Of a stretch of 61,584 nt of DNA, positions 48,890-59,862 are shown piece by piece; within the stretch, counting starts at the first letter, position 1, and each line of letters starts with the position of its first letter. The stretch comes from Gammaproteobacteria bacterium (GTDB lineage Bacteria > Pseudomonadota > Gammaproteobacteria > Thiohalomonadales > Thiohalomonadaceae), in the NCBI GenBank assembly GCA_015231435.1, contig JADGBN010000001.1, positions 4,685 through 66,268 on the forward strand. The letters are read 5' to 3'. Made by a program: the position numbers and the translations under genes. Below the pieces are notes generated by a model. The model saw only the letters and a list, made by a program, of their open reading frames with translations. It ran no database searches and was not told the DNA's origin.

Positions 48890-50333
48890 TTAACCAGTCT
48901 CCCAATAGCTGCTCCAACAGCGTATCCATGCGAATATGGGGTAGTGACTCCCCGGCATTAAGGTTAACGCCTGCCGGTGGGCTTAAGCGGGGAATTTTCC
49001 AGGCAGCCAAGTGCTCATACTCTGCCCGTGTTGCAGGTATATGGTGCGGGATCTGCGGATTGATATAACCAATGTTCGTCCCCTGGCAATCGCGACCAGT
49101 AATCGCCATCTCGCCTTGATGTTTGACCTCATGCGAGCTGCGTACCGCAGCAATCACCTCAAGCGCTGGATGCACCCCCTCGTAGGCGGCATTTTTAAGC
49201 GCACGGTTAACCGTATCCCCCAACAGATGCCGCAGCGCCTCATGGTCTTTACTAATGACCTGATCTGCTTTTGAGGCAACATAGATCACTTTATCGATCT
49301 TCATATGAAACTTAAAGAGCGATGCGAGCAGGCTGTTCTCGCCATAGGCGTAGCAGTCGCTAATATTGGTCAGCGCCTGCACCATATCATCCATATAGGG
49401 TGCCCCGCCATTGACAGCATTAATCAGGTCAACCAGAACAACCTGGCGGTTAATATCGGAAAAATAGCGTTTATAAAAGGGGCGGACAACCCTGTCGACA
49501 TAGCTGTTATAGCGCGCTTCATAGACACGATAGTAGCTCTCGCGGCTGCTCTTCTCTAACTGTTTTGGGGTTCGGGTCGGCGTATTAATGAGTGGCAGAA
49601 ATTGCAGTAATGCGTTGTCGGTCGCATGGCCGTTAATCAGAAAGCGTCCCGGTTGCAGTTGACTCAGGGTGTTATCCCCCTCTTTACAGCGCTGTAAAAA
49701 GTCACTGTAGTCGCCGGTTAGCTGTTGTGTCACCGCTTCATTGTGGGGATCAATTGGGTTTAACTGCTGCAACTTGTCATAGAGATCACCCAGCAGCTGC
49801 AGACGCGGCTGCTGCGCAAACAGCGTGGCGTTATGCGCACACCACTCGCTATAGTTCATCTGCATTAGCGGCAGGTCAAGCAGCCACTCGCCCGGATAGT
49901 CACGCAGTTCGATAAAGAGACGACGACTGCCTGCTTTAAAGCGTGAGCGGCGATTACGCAGCTTAATCTCAAGAAGACAACCACTCAGATCACGGGTAGA
50001 GGATGGCCAACGAGGGGGGGTCGCGGTAAGCTCACTAATCGCCTGCTGATAAGGGAAGAGCGGCAGATGGGACTCCTCCAGCGGATGAATTTTAACCCCC
50101 ATAATCCGCCCCTGAACCGCCGGAGTAAAACCGCCCAGTTGTGCTTTATCGTAGTTAAGTAATTGGGTAATCAGGCTGGTAATAAAGGTCGATTTACCGC
50201 TGCGACTGAGCCCGGTAATCCCAATACAAAGTCGATCTTGCAACATTCGGTTAACCTGTTGCCGGGTTAAATCAAGGGATGTTTCAACCAGTTGGTTAAG
50301 GGTTGTGGTATTAATAATTTGCGAAAATTTCAT
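48882..50333 (-). CDS. ycjX: YcjX-family P-loop NTPase
   Basis: A 483-residue GTPase/ATPase-like protein. Walker A is GITGLSRSGKSTFITSLI near residue 40, ELRDYPGEWLLDLPL follows, and QVVLVDLINAVNGG and VIYVASKADQV resemble G3/G4 motifs. Linked to membrane stress in E. coli, where it is in the Psp regulon; mechanism unknown. It overlaps tesA by 4 bases and ycjF by 8. Confidence 0.9.
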   Translation of the reverse strand: MKFSQIINTTTLNQLVETSLDLTRQQVNRMLQDRLCIGITGLSRSGKSTFITSLITQLLNYDKAQLGGFTPAVQGRIMGVKIHPLEESHLPLFPYQQAISELTATPPRWPSSTRDLSGCLLEIKLRNRRSRFKAGSRRLFIELRDYPGEWLLDLPLMQMNYSEWCAHNATLFAQQPRLQLLGDLYDKLQQLNPIDPHNEAVTQQLTGDYSDFLQRCKEGDNTLSQLQPGRFLINGHATDNALLQFLPLINTPTRTPKQLEKSSRESYYRVYEARYNSYVDRVVRPFYKRYFSDINRQVVLVDLINAVNGGAPYMDDMVQALTNISDCYAYGENSLLASLFKFHMKIDKVIYVASKADQVISKDHEALRHLLGDTVNRALKNAAYEGVHPALEVIAAVRSSHEVKHQGEMAITGRDCQGTNIGYINPQIPHHIPATRAEYEHLAAWKIPRLSPPAGVNLNAGESLPHIRMDTLLEQLLGDWLNE

Positions 50334-50956
50334 GGTCTGTCCAAGCGGTTTATCTGTTCCTGCACTAAAGGCCAGATTGCCTGAAGAATCAGTGGTTGTG
50401 CCGCCCCATTGGGGTGAATTTGATCCCGCTGCATTAGCTCTGGTCGAGTCGCAATCTGGCTAAACAGCTCAGGAAGTAACGCTAACTGATATTGCGCTGC
50501 CAAATCGTGATAGATCATACTAAAGCGCTCATTAAAGGGTTTGCCGTAGTTCGCCGGGAGCGCCATGGCGACTAGAATGGTGGCCACCTGCCGCTGCTGC
50601 AGCAGAAGTGTAATCGCTTCAAGATTTTGCCGCAGCGCGCTTAATGACAAACCTCGCAGACCATCATTGCCACCAATCTCGACAACCACCAGCTGCGGCC
50701 GATGCGACTGTAACAGACCGGGTAGGCGCTGCAGTGCATTGGCACTGGTATCGCCGCTAACACTACCATTAATCACCTGCCATTGCGGATAGCTCTGTTT
50801 TATCTGCCCGGCCAACAGATTGACCCACCCCTCCTCCTGCTCCATTCCGTAAGCGGCACTGATACTATCACCCAATACTAAGAGCGTCGCTGCCGTTAGG
50901 TGCAGCGGTGCAAAGATAAAAAGCAGTGCTAAAATTAAGCGCGATCTAACAGCCAT
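50330..50956 (-). CDS. tesA: periplasmic GDSL-type lysophospholipase/arylesterase
   Basis: A 208-residue TesA-like hydrolase with signal peptide (LILALLFIFAPLHLTAA). SGNH residues are complete: Ser in VLGDSISAAYGM, Gly in SGDTSANAL, Asn in EIGGNDGLRGL and the Asp-His pair in RDQIHPNG. It hydrolyses thioesters, lysophospholipids or aryl esters in the periplasm. ATG 50956 was chosen because it gives the signal peptide. First in tesA-ycjX-ycjF. Confidence 0.92.
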   Translation of the reverse strand: MAVRSRLILALLFIFAPLHLTAATLLVLGDSISAAYGMEQEEGWVNLLAGQIKQSYPQWQVINGSVSGDTSANALQRLPGLLQSHRPQLVVVEIGGNDGLRGLSLSALRQNLEAITLLLQQRQVATILVAMALPANYGKPFNERFSMIYHDLAAQYQLALLPELFSQIATRPELMQRDQIHPNGAAQPLILQAIWPLVQEQINRLDRP

Positions 50957-50983
50957 GGTGAAATTATCCGATGATAATGGGAG

Positions 50984-51118
50984 CCCGCAAGCGGGGATGA
51001 TCATAACCCAGAATTTTAGTGAGAGGCGAGCTAACCCCAAACGACTTGGAAATGCAGGTAGGCGGCAAGGGCGCGAATCCCCATGAGCATAGATAAACTA
51101 TGTGATTGGGGTGAGCGG
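50984..51118. repeat. structured intergenic element between tesA and hisD
   Basis: Two hairpins occur here. CCCGCAAGCGGG at 50984-50995 has 5-bp perfect arms. A larger stem joins CCCC at 51079-51082 with GGGG at 51108-51111 and GCATAG (51087-51092) with CTATGT (51098-51103) around a mismatched middle. Its style (TGCAGGTAGGCGGCAAG, then a palindromic CCCC/GGGG core) reminds me of dispersed intergenic repeats in gammaproteobacteria, but no second copy is in this window. Confidence 0.5.
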
Positions 51119-51120
51119 CT

Positions 51121-52424
51121 TTAAGCATCCGTGAGGCGATACTCCGCAGAGCGCGCATGTGCCGTTAACCCCTCACCGCGTGCCAGCACCGAGGCAGTGA
51201 CCCCCAGCGTCGCCGCAGCGGTGGCACTGCAGTTAATAATTGATGAGCGCTTCTGAAAATCATAAACCCCCAAAGGGGATGAGAAGCGGGCACTACGAGC
51301 GGTTGGCAACACATGATTGGGGCCGGCACAGTAGTCGCCCAGCGCTTCGGCGGTGAAACGCCCCATAAAGATCGCACCGGCATGTTTAATATGACTTAAC
51401 CAGCGCTCCGGATCTTCGAGCGATAACTCAAGATGCTCCGGCGCGATATGGTTGGCTATCTTTACTGCCTCATCAAGATCAGCGACCTCAATTAGCGCCC
51501 CACGCTGCATTAAGGATTGACGAATAATCGCCTCGCGCTCCATGGTCGGCAGCAGGCGGGCGATACTCTCTTCAACCCTCTTTAGGTAGCTGGCGTCGGG
51601 GCAAAGCAGAATCGACTGCGCATCCTCGTCATGCTCCGCCTGCGAAAAGAGATCCATGGCAATCCAGTCAGGATCGGTCAAGCCATCACAAATAATCAAT
51701 ATTTCTGAAGGGCCGGCGATCATGTCGATGCCTACCGTGCCAAAGACCATCCCCTTGGCAGTCGCCACATAGATGTTGCCGGGGCCGACAATTTTATCCA
51801 CCGCTGGAACCGTCGCGGTGCCGTAGGCGAGGGCAGCAACCGCCTGCGCGCCGCCCAAACGAAACACCCTGTCAACATGACAAAGTGCTGCTGCTGCCAG
51901 CACCAGCGGATTGACCTCTCCTGCCGGCGTCGGCACCACCATGATTAACTCCGCGACCCCGGCGACCTTGGCAGGTATCGCATTCATTAGCACCGATGAG
52001 GGATAGGCGGCCTTGCCACCGGGGACATAGAGGCCAGCACGGTCAAGCGGCGTCACCTGTTGTCCGAGAACTGTGCCGTCGGCTTCGGTATAGCGCCAAC
52101 TGCTCTGATATTGGTGCAGATGATAGTCACGCACCCGAGTAACCGCACGCTCCAGTGCCTGACGCTGCTCGTCGCCAAGATTATTTAACGCCGTCTGAAG
52201 CTGTGCATGGGGGATCTCCAGCTCCGCTGCGCTGGTTAAGTCGAGCTGATCAAAGCGTTTACAGTACTCCAGCAGCGCCACATCGCCGCGCTTGCGCACA
52301 TCATCGAGAATGGCGCGCACCGTATTGCCTACCGCTGCGTTGCTGTCGCTCTCCCACGCCAGAAGGTTATCGAGTTGCGACCAGAAATCATCGCTGCGGG
52401 TAGTCAATCTTTTAATCATGGTGG

Positions 52425-52428
<4 letters not shown>
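51121..52428 (-). CDS. hisD: histidinol dehydrogenase
   Basis: A 435-residue zinc enzyme doing the last two oxidations of histidine synthesis. Conserved parts: [62 protein letters not shown] and the zinc/catalytic AEHDEDAQ and [11 protein letters not shown] 52428 overlaps the hisG stop by 3 bases; ATG 52419 is an alternative. It follows hisG, the usual order. Confidence 0.96.
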
Positions 52429-54679
<2,251 letters not shown>

Positions 54680-54699
<20 letters not shown>

Positions 54700-55084
54700 C
54701 TGCCTCTCCTTGTTCAGGGTTATCGTTTTGGCTGTTCATCACGGCGCGCAAATGGGGCTGTGGCAACAGCTGTAACTGCAACACGCTATCAATACCCGTG
54801 GCTGCGGCAATCTCATAGACCTTAAGTGGCACATTAATAAATTCAATCGTACCGTGACGCTGGCGTTGCCGCCGCCACCAATCAATTAGCAGCGCAACAC
54901 CCGCGCTGTCGGCGCTGGTTACCGCATGCAGATCAACTGAAATTTGCAAAGGAGCGCTGTCAATGAGTGGTGTACTTACTTTCAGTGCCGCAACTGCCGT
55001 GGCAAAACCAAGTTCACCAACCACCACAAAATGGCCTGCCGGTGACAGGGTAATCGTCACCCCTGCGCCACCCTCACGACTCAC
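54680..55084 (-). CDS. mlaB: MlaB STAS-domain protein
   Basis: A 134-residue protein with a single STAS domain (about 15-115): VDLHAVTSADSAGVALLIDW is the conserved loop and helix. MlaB binds MlaF and activates the Mla ABC complex in E. coli. It overlaps mlaD by 4 bases, taking the place where mlaC normally precedes it; mlaC is missing here. The C-terminal 20 residues are acidic and overlap ibaG. Confidence 0.87.
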
Positions 55085-55545
55085 TGAGCACTCCCTTTGC
55101 TAAAGATAAACTGACTTATCAGCTGCTCCAGCACAATGGCTGACTGGGTAAGGGTAATTTTGCTGCCCTGAACAAGATTTTCATCGGCACCACCAGGCTG
55201 AATGCCAATGTACTTCTCACCAAGTAGTCCCGCCGTCAGGACACTGGCGCTTGAATCACTGGGAAGTTGGTCATAACGCCCCTCAATCTCCATGGTGACC
55301 AGTGCCGAAAAGTCCTGTGGATCGTAGTCAATCGCGGTGACCCGACCGATACGCACGCCGGCGATGGTCACCGCAGAGCGTACCTTCAGCCCGCTAATAT
55401 TATTAAAACTTGCGGTAACCTGAAAGCCATCCGCCTCACCACTAAGGCTAAGATTGCTCACCCGCATAGCAAGAATAAAAAGCGCCATGGCGGCAATCGT
55501 GATAAAAATGCCGACCCAAACCTCAATCGTGCGGCTGTTGACCAT
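55081..55545 (-). CDS. mlaD: MlaD MCE-domain protein
   Basis: A 154-residue protein with one N-terminal transmembrane helix (TIEVWVGIFITIAAMALFIL) and an MCE domain (about 38-115: FQVTASFNNISGLKVRSAVT). Six MlaD subunits form a periplasmic ring on MlaE and carry phospholipid to and from MlaC. Three bases after mlaE. Confidence 0.93.
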   Translation of the reverse strand: MVNSRTIEVWVGIFITIAAMALFILAMRVSNLSLSGEADGFQVTASFNNISGLKVRSAVTIAGVRIGRVTAIDYDPQDFSALVTMEIEGRYDQLPSDSSASVLTAGLLGEKYIGIQPGGADENLVQGSKITLTQSAIVLEQLISQFIFSKGSAQ

Positions 55546-55548
55546 AAA

Positions 55549-56346
55549 TTAATCTCCAAACATCAGTGCAGTAAGAATGAAATCGAGCCCGAGAACCGCC
55601 AGCGAGGTATGTACCACGGTCCGTGTTGTTGCACGGCTGACCCCCTCGGAGGTGGGCTGAGCATCATACCCTTCAAAAATCGCAATCCAGACAGCAACAA
55701 AAGCGAAAGCGACGCTTTTAATAATGCCGTTAACAATATCGTGACCAAACTCAACTTTCCCCTGCATCTGCGACCAGTAAGCCCCCTCATCGACACCAAG
55801 CAGCCCGACGCCAATAAAGTAGCCGCCCAGCACCCCCATGGCGCTAAAGATAACCGCCAGCATCGGCAGCGAGATAAATCCCGCGATAAAGCGCGGCAGA
55901 AGCACACGACGAATCGGATCAACCGCCATCATCTCCATGGCTGAAAGCTGCTCCGTTGCCTTCATTAAACCAATCTCGGCAGTGAGCGCTGAACCCGCAC
56001 GCCCAGCGAAGAGCAACGCGGCAACCACCGGGCCAAGTTCGCGCACCAGAGTTAACGCCACCACCGTGCCAAGGGACTCCTCGGCACCAAAATCAACCAA
56101 GGTGTTATACCCCTGCAACGCCAGTACCATGCCGACAAACAGCCCGGAAACGATGATAATAATCAGCGACAGCACCCCGACCATATAGATCTGATAAATA
56201 ATCAGGCGGGGGCGCAACAGTGACGGCAACAGCCCCGTCAGTAACTGCAGTAACAGCAGATGGCCGCGACCGAGGCGCTGAAAAAAATTCAGCCCGCCCT
56301 GCCCGAGATGTTGCATCAGTGCGGAAAGTTGCTTAATTAGTGACAT
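55549..56346 (-). CDS. mlaE: MlaE ABC-transporter permease
   Basis: A 265-residue permease with about five helices. Signature: [40 protein letters not shown] and the ABC-coupling [21 protein letters not shown] 56346 gives the family N-terminus; the longer frame to 56400 is inside mlaF. It overlaps mlaF by 14 bases. Confidence 0.95.
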   Translation of the reverse strand: MSLIKQLSALMQHLGQGGLNFFQRLGRGHLLLLQLLTGLLPSLLRPRLIIYQIYMVGVLSLIIIIVSGLFVGMVLALQGYNTLVDFGAEESLGTVVALTLVRELGPVVAALLFAGRAGSALTAEIGLMKATEQLSAMEMMAVDPIRRVLLPRFIAGFISLPMLAVIFSAMGVLGGYFIGVGLLGVDEGAYWSQMQGKVEFGHDIVNGIIKSVAFAFVAVWIAIFEGYDAQPTSEGVSRATTRTVVHTSLAVLGLDFILTALMFGD

Positions 56347-57145
56347 GAAGCAGATCCTCTTCCAGCGACGGGGCAGGATAATGAAACGGCACTGGGCCAT
56401 CGGGAAGCCCCTGCATAAACTGCTTTGACCAGGGCGAAGCAGAGGCTGTCAGTTCTGCTGGTGCCCCCTCCTCTACCACCTTGCCATCGGCGAGCAGATA
56501 GATGTAATCGGCAATGGCAGAGGTCTCCTTGATATCATGGGAGACAATAATACTGGTCAAACCCAGTGATTTGTTAAGCTTACGAATCAGCTCCAGTACC
56601 ACGCCCATTGAAATCGGATCCTGACCGGCAAAAGGTTCGTCATACATAATAAACTCGGGATCAAGGGCGATTGCCCGTGCCAGCGCGACGCGACGCGCCA
56701 TGCCCCCGGAGAGTTCCGCTGGCATTAACTTCGCCGCACCCCGCAGACCAACCGCCTCGAGCTTGGTCAGTACCAGATCGCGAATGAGTGACTCCGGCAG
56801 ATCGGTATGCTCACGCAGCGGAAAAGCGACATTATCAAAAACCGAGATGTCGGTTAGCAGCGCACCGCTTTGAAAGAGCAGACTCATGCGCCGCCGCAAA
56901 CGGTAGAGCCGTCGCCGCGAAAGGCGGTGAACATTCTCACCATCGATCAGAATCGAACCCTTGGCAGGGTGCAGCTGGCCGCCAATTAACTTTAGCAGCG
57001 TCGTTTTACCTGTACCGCTAGGGCCCATAATCGCAGTAATCGCGCCACGGCGAACATTAATATCAATGCCGGCAAAAATGGGGCGACCGCTGCGTGCAAA
57101 GTGCAGATCAGTGACCTGAATTAGCGTATCGGAAGATGTCTTCAA
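56333..57145 (-). CDS. mlaF: MlaF ABC-transporter ATPase
   Basis: A 270-residue ATP-binding protein. Walker [17 protein letters not shown], signature [16 protein letters not shown], Walker [15 protein letters not shown] and the switch His in IIVSHDIKE are all intact. First gene of mlaF-E-D-B-ibaG-murA-hisG-hisD. Its promoter lies in the 178-base gap shared with the divergent lipoprotein gene. Confidence 0.95.
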   Translation of the reverse strand: MKTSSDTLIQVTDLHFARSGRPIFAGIDINVRRGAITAIMGPSGTGKTTLLKLIGGQLHPAKGSILIDGENVHRLSRRRLYRLRRRMSLLFQSGALLTDISVFDNVAFPLREHTDLPESLIRDLVLTKLEAVGLRGAAKLMPAELSGGMARRVALARAIALDPEFIMYDEPFAGQDPISMGVVLELIRKLNKSLGLTSIIVSHDIKETSAIADYIYLLADGKVVEEGAPAELTASASPWSKQFMQGLPDGPVPFHYPAPSLEEDLLHVTN

Positions 57146-57215
57146 GCTAAAGGGATGCCTGTGCGTTAAGAGAAAAGTTATTCACGGCGCGATCATGACA
57201 AATTTCACGCCAAAT

Positions 57216-57236
57216 GACCACCATCAGATGGTGGTC
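57216..57236. promoter_or_regulatory. perfect palindrome in the mlaF/lipoprotein divergent gap
   Basis: GACCACCATC (57216-57225), a central A, and GATGGTGGTC (57227-57236) give 10 perfect base pairs. No T run follows on either strand. Placed between two divergent genes, about 70 bases from mlaF, it looks like an operator for a dimeric regulator. Confidence 0.55.
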
Positions 57237-57329
57237 AAAGCAGATTTTCGGACTCAAACGGGATAACCTGTCGCCCCGATGGACTATGTTACCATGAACA
57301 CCTGTTGATAAAACCGGGGAGTCATGTTA

Positions 57330-59582
57330 ATGCACCAGAGTAAACCGCTATTATTCGCTTTAACCCTCATTATTTATGGAACCGCGCTCACAGGCTGCGG
57401 CGGGAGCGACTCAGGGAGTAACCGCGAAGCGACTGAGACGCAGCCTACCGCAACCACCCAAAATGTCAGCCGACCAAAGAACAGCAGCTGTCTGGCTAAC
57501 GACGAACGCAAAGTTATCACCACCGGCATTACCACCGAGGCGGCCTTTGCCCAGCTGCCACATCTGGGATTGCTACTCTCCCTGCAACAGCCCCCGAATG
57601 ACGACAGCCACTGGTATGGTGCCACCCAGGATGGCCTAATCCACCGCTTTGAAAACCATCCCGAGGTTAATCAATATACCACCTATCTCGATATTCGGGA
57701 TCGCCTCTATTATCAGCAAGGCAGTGAACTCGGCCTGCTTGGTATGGCGTTTCACCCGCAGTTTGCTACCAATGGTGAGATCTTCCTCTCCTACACCGCC
57801 AACGCCCCGCTGCGCTCGGTTATCTCCCGCTTTACTGCTGCGGGCAGTGGCTGGCGTGAGGAGATTCTGCTTGAGGTAGCGCAACCCTACAGTAATCACA
57901 ATGGCGGCAATATTGCCTTTGGCCCGGATGGCTACCTCTATATCGGCCTTGGTGATGGCGGTGATGGCGGCGATCCGCATGGGCATGGTCAAAACAGCGC
58001 CTCGCTGCTGGGATCGATGCTGCGTATTGATGTCAATCGCGGCGCCCCTTACGCGATACCCAGCGATAACCCCTTTGCCAGCAACCCCCTGTGCAACAAT
58101 CGCAACAGCACCACCTTTGCCCAAAGTTGCCCAGAGATCTTTGCATGGGGATTGCGTAACCCCTGGCGCTGGAGTTTTGACCGCGCCACCGGCGATCGCT
58201 GGGCCGGTGCTGGTGGGCAAAATGCGATTGAAGAGATCGATATTATTGTTCGGGGGGGTAACTATGGCTGGAACAGCATGGAGGGCAGCAGCTGCTATAA
58301 CCGCAACAGCTGTTCACAGGCCGGGTTGACGCTCCCCGTTGCCAGCTATGGCCATGAGAACAATGATCGTTCGGTGGTCGGAGGGTATCGCTACCGAGGA
58401 GAAAATCCCGATCTACAGACTCTGCTGGCGGGGGTTTATCTTTATGGCGATACCTACAGTGGCCGTATTTGGGGTCTGCGCGAAGAGAACGGGATCTACC
58501 GCAGTGAAGAGCTGCTTAACCCCTCACTACAACTACTCTACTCCTTTGCTGAGGATCAAAAGGGGGAGCTCTATCTACTTGATCCCGCCTTTGGCAGCAG
58601 CGCCAAGGGGATTAATATCTACAAAATTGTCGCAGCCACCGCCGCTGCCGGCGGCACTCAGCCACCGCAAAAGCTATCCCAAAGTGGTTGTGTGAATGCG
58701 CAAAACCCGCAGCAGGCGGTTGATGCCATGGTAGCCTATGAGATTATCAGCCCCCTCTGGTCGGACGGTGCAGAAAAACGGCGCTATTTCGCCCTTCCTG
58801 ACGCCAGCACCCTTGAGGTAACCGCCGCTGGTGACCTCACCTTTCCACCGGGTTCAGTGCTCATGAAGGAGTTTCTGATTGGCGACAAGCTGGGCGAGAC
58901 TCGCCTGCTCTACCATTTTGCATCAGGTTGGAAAGGCTACAGCTACGCCTGGCAGTATGATGAAGAGGGAAAGCCGCTCGATGCCGAACTCCAGACCACC
59001 ACGCTCACCACCACCATTGGTGGGCAGCGCTGGTACTACCCGTCACCGGGGGAGTGCATGGAGTGCCATACCGAACCTTCAGGCATTGTACTGGGGCCGG
59101 AGCTGGCGCAACTTAACCTGCCAACGGCGACGGCCCCCGCCGTCAATCAGCTGACGCAGTTGGAGATGCAGGGTCTCTTCTCTGCACCCCTTAGCGAAAG
59201 CCAAAAAAACCAACGTCTCTACGCCTACGATGATCTCACTGCAACGCCCGAAGCGCGCGCCAAAAGCTATCTGCATAGCAACTGCGCTCACTGCCATCAG
59301 CCCGGCGGGGTAAATACTACCAGCATGGATCTGCGCTACCAGACACCGCTTCCGGCGATGGCGATATGTGATGTCGCACCAAGCCGAGGCGAGATGGCTA
59401 TAGAAAACCCGCGACTGCTCGCCCCCGCCACCACGGCAGACGCCGCGCACTCGGTGATCACTGCCCGAATGCTGGCAACCGATAAAGGGCTACAGATGCC
59501 ACCCCTGGCACGGGAGATAGTCGATGAACAGGCGGTGGCGCTGCTGCAACAGTGGCAGCTTGACCTACTATCGTGTGATTGA
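57330..59582 (+). CDS. lipoprotein with sorbosone-dehydrogenase propeller and two haem-c motifs
   Basis: A 750-residue exported protein. The signal peptide ends in a lipobox (ALTGC). Residues about 75-440 are a glucose/sorbosone-dehydrogenase-like propeller (LLGMAFHPQFATNGEIFLSY, HNGGNIAFGPDGYLYIGLGD, FAWGLRNPWRWSFD). The C-terminal part has CMECH near residue 576 and CAHCH near 652, both CxxCH haem-c sites. This matches the TIGR03806-type family, whose substrate is unknown. It could be a PQQ-dependent dehydrogenase passing electrons to a c-type cytochrome. ATG 57330 is chosen because GGGGAG lies eight bases upstream; 57324 is too close. It is divergent from mlaF. Confidence 0.85.
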   Translation: MHQSKPLLFALTLIIYGTALTGCGGSDSGSNREATETQPTATTQNVSRPKNSSCLANDERKVITTGITTEAAFAQLPHLGLLLSLQQPPNDDSHWYGATQDGLIHRFENHPEVNQYTTYLDIRDRLYYQQGSELGLLGMAFHPQFATNGEIFLSYTANAPLRSVISRFTAAGSGWREEILLEVAQPYSNHNGGNIAFGPDGYLYIGLGDGGDGGDPHGHGQNSASLLGSMLRIDVNRGAPYAIPSDNPFASNPLCNNRNSTTFAQSCPEIFAWGLRNPWRWSFDRATGDRWAGAGGQNAIEEIDIIVRGGNYGWNSMEGSSCYNRNSCSQAGLTLPVASYGHENNDRSVVGGYRYRGENPDLQTLLAGVYLYGDTYSGRIWGLREENGIYRSEELLNPSLQLLYSFAEDQKGELYLLDPAFGSSAKGINIYKIVAATAAAGGTQPPQKLSQSGCVNAQNPQQAVDAMVAYEIISPLWSDGAEKRRYFALPDASTLEVTAAGDLTFPPGSVLMKEFLIGDKLGETRLLYHFASGWKGYSYAWQYDEEGKPLDAELQTTTLTTTIGGQRWYYPSPGECMECHTEPSGIVLGPELAQLNLPTATAPAVNQLTQLEMQGLFSAPLSESQKNQRLYAYDDLTATPEARAKSYLHSNCAHCHQPGGVNTTSMDLRYQTPLPAMAICDVAPSRGEMAIENPRLLAPATTADAAHSVITARMLATDKGLQMPPLAREIVDEQAVALLQQWQLDLLSCD

Positions 59583-59629
59583 TTTTTTAAATTATTTTCA
59601 TGGTTAAAATAGCCCTCACCTAGCCTTAT

Positions 59630-59743
59630 TTGCTACACAGTCAGGATAACCACCATGCCTCACAGCCGTTAGTGATGAATAACGCCCAAATTGCTACCAT
59701 CACTGGTTTGAACGAAGGGCAAGTAGAATCCTTGCGCCACTAA
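59630..59743 (+). pseudogene. small remnant ORF, Rpn/transposase-like tail
   Basis: A 37-codon frame whose end, NNAQIATITGLNEGQVESLR, resembles the final helix-turn-helix-like tail of Rpn/PD-(D/E)XK transposase-family proteins (an IA..TGLs.eqI..L pattern). Upstream there is a stop codon in frame at 59621, so at most a fragment remains. It lies between the lipoprotein gene and the MASE1 sensor. Confidence 0.25.
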
Positions 59744-59862
59744 ACTAAGATAATTTTTGAACGTATTATGCTGCTCGCCGCTGCAACTTCAGATAAATAA
59801 GGTATATCACGCTACACAACACTGCACTACAATAAGACCGTGAAAAAGCTGCGGGAGAGAAA

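Noticed and set aside
55267-55944. 225-codon plus-strand ORF over mlaD/mlaE
   Set aside because: It is antisense to two well-supported Mla genes, and its composition (Asn/His/Lys-rich) suggests a shadow frame.
57636-58220. 194-codon minus-strand ORF in the lipoprotein gene
   Set aside because: Antisense to the intact propeller domain with no motifs; a shadow of the Gly-rich coding strand.
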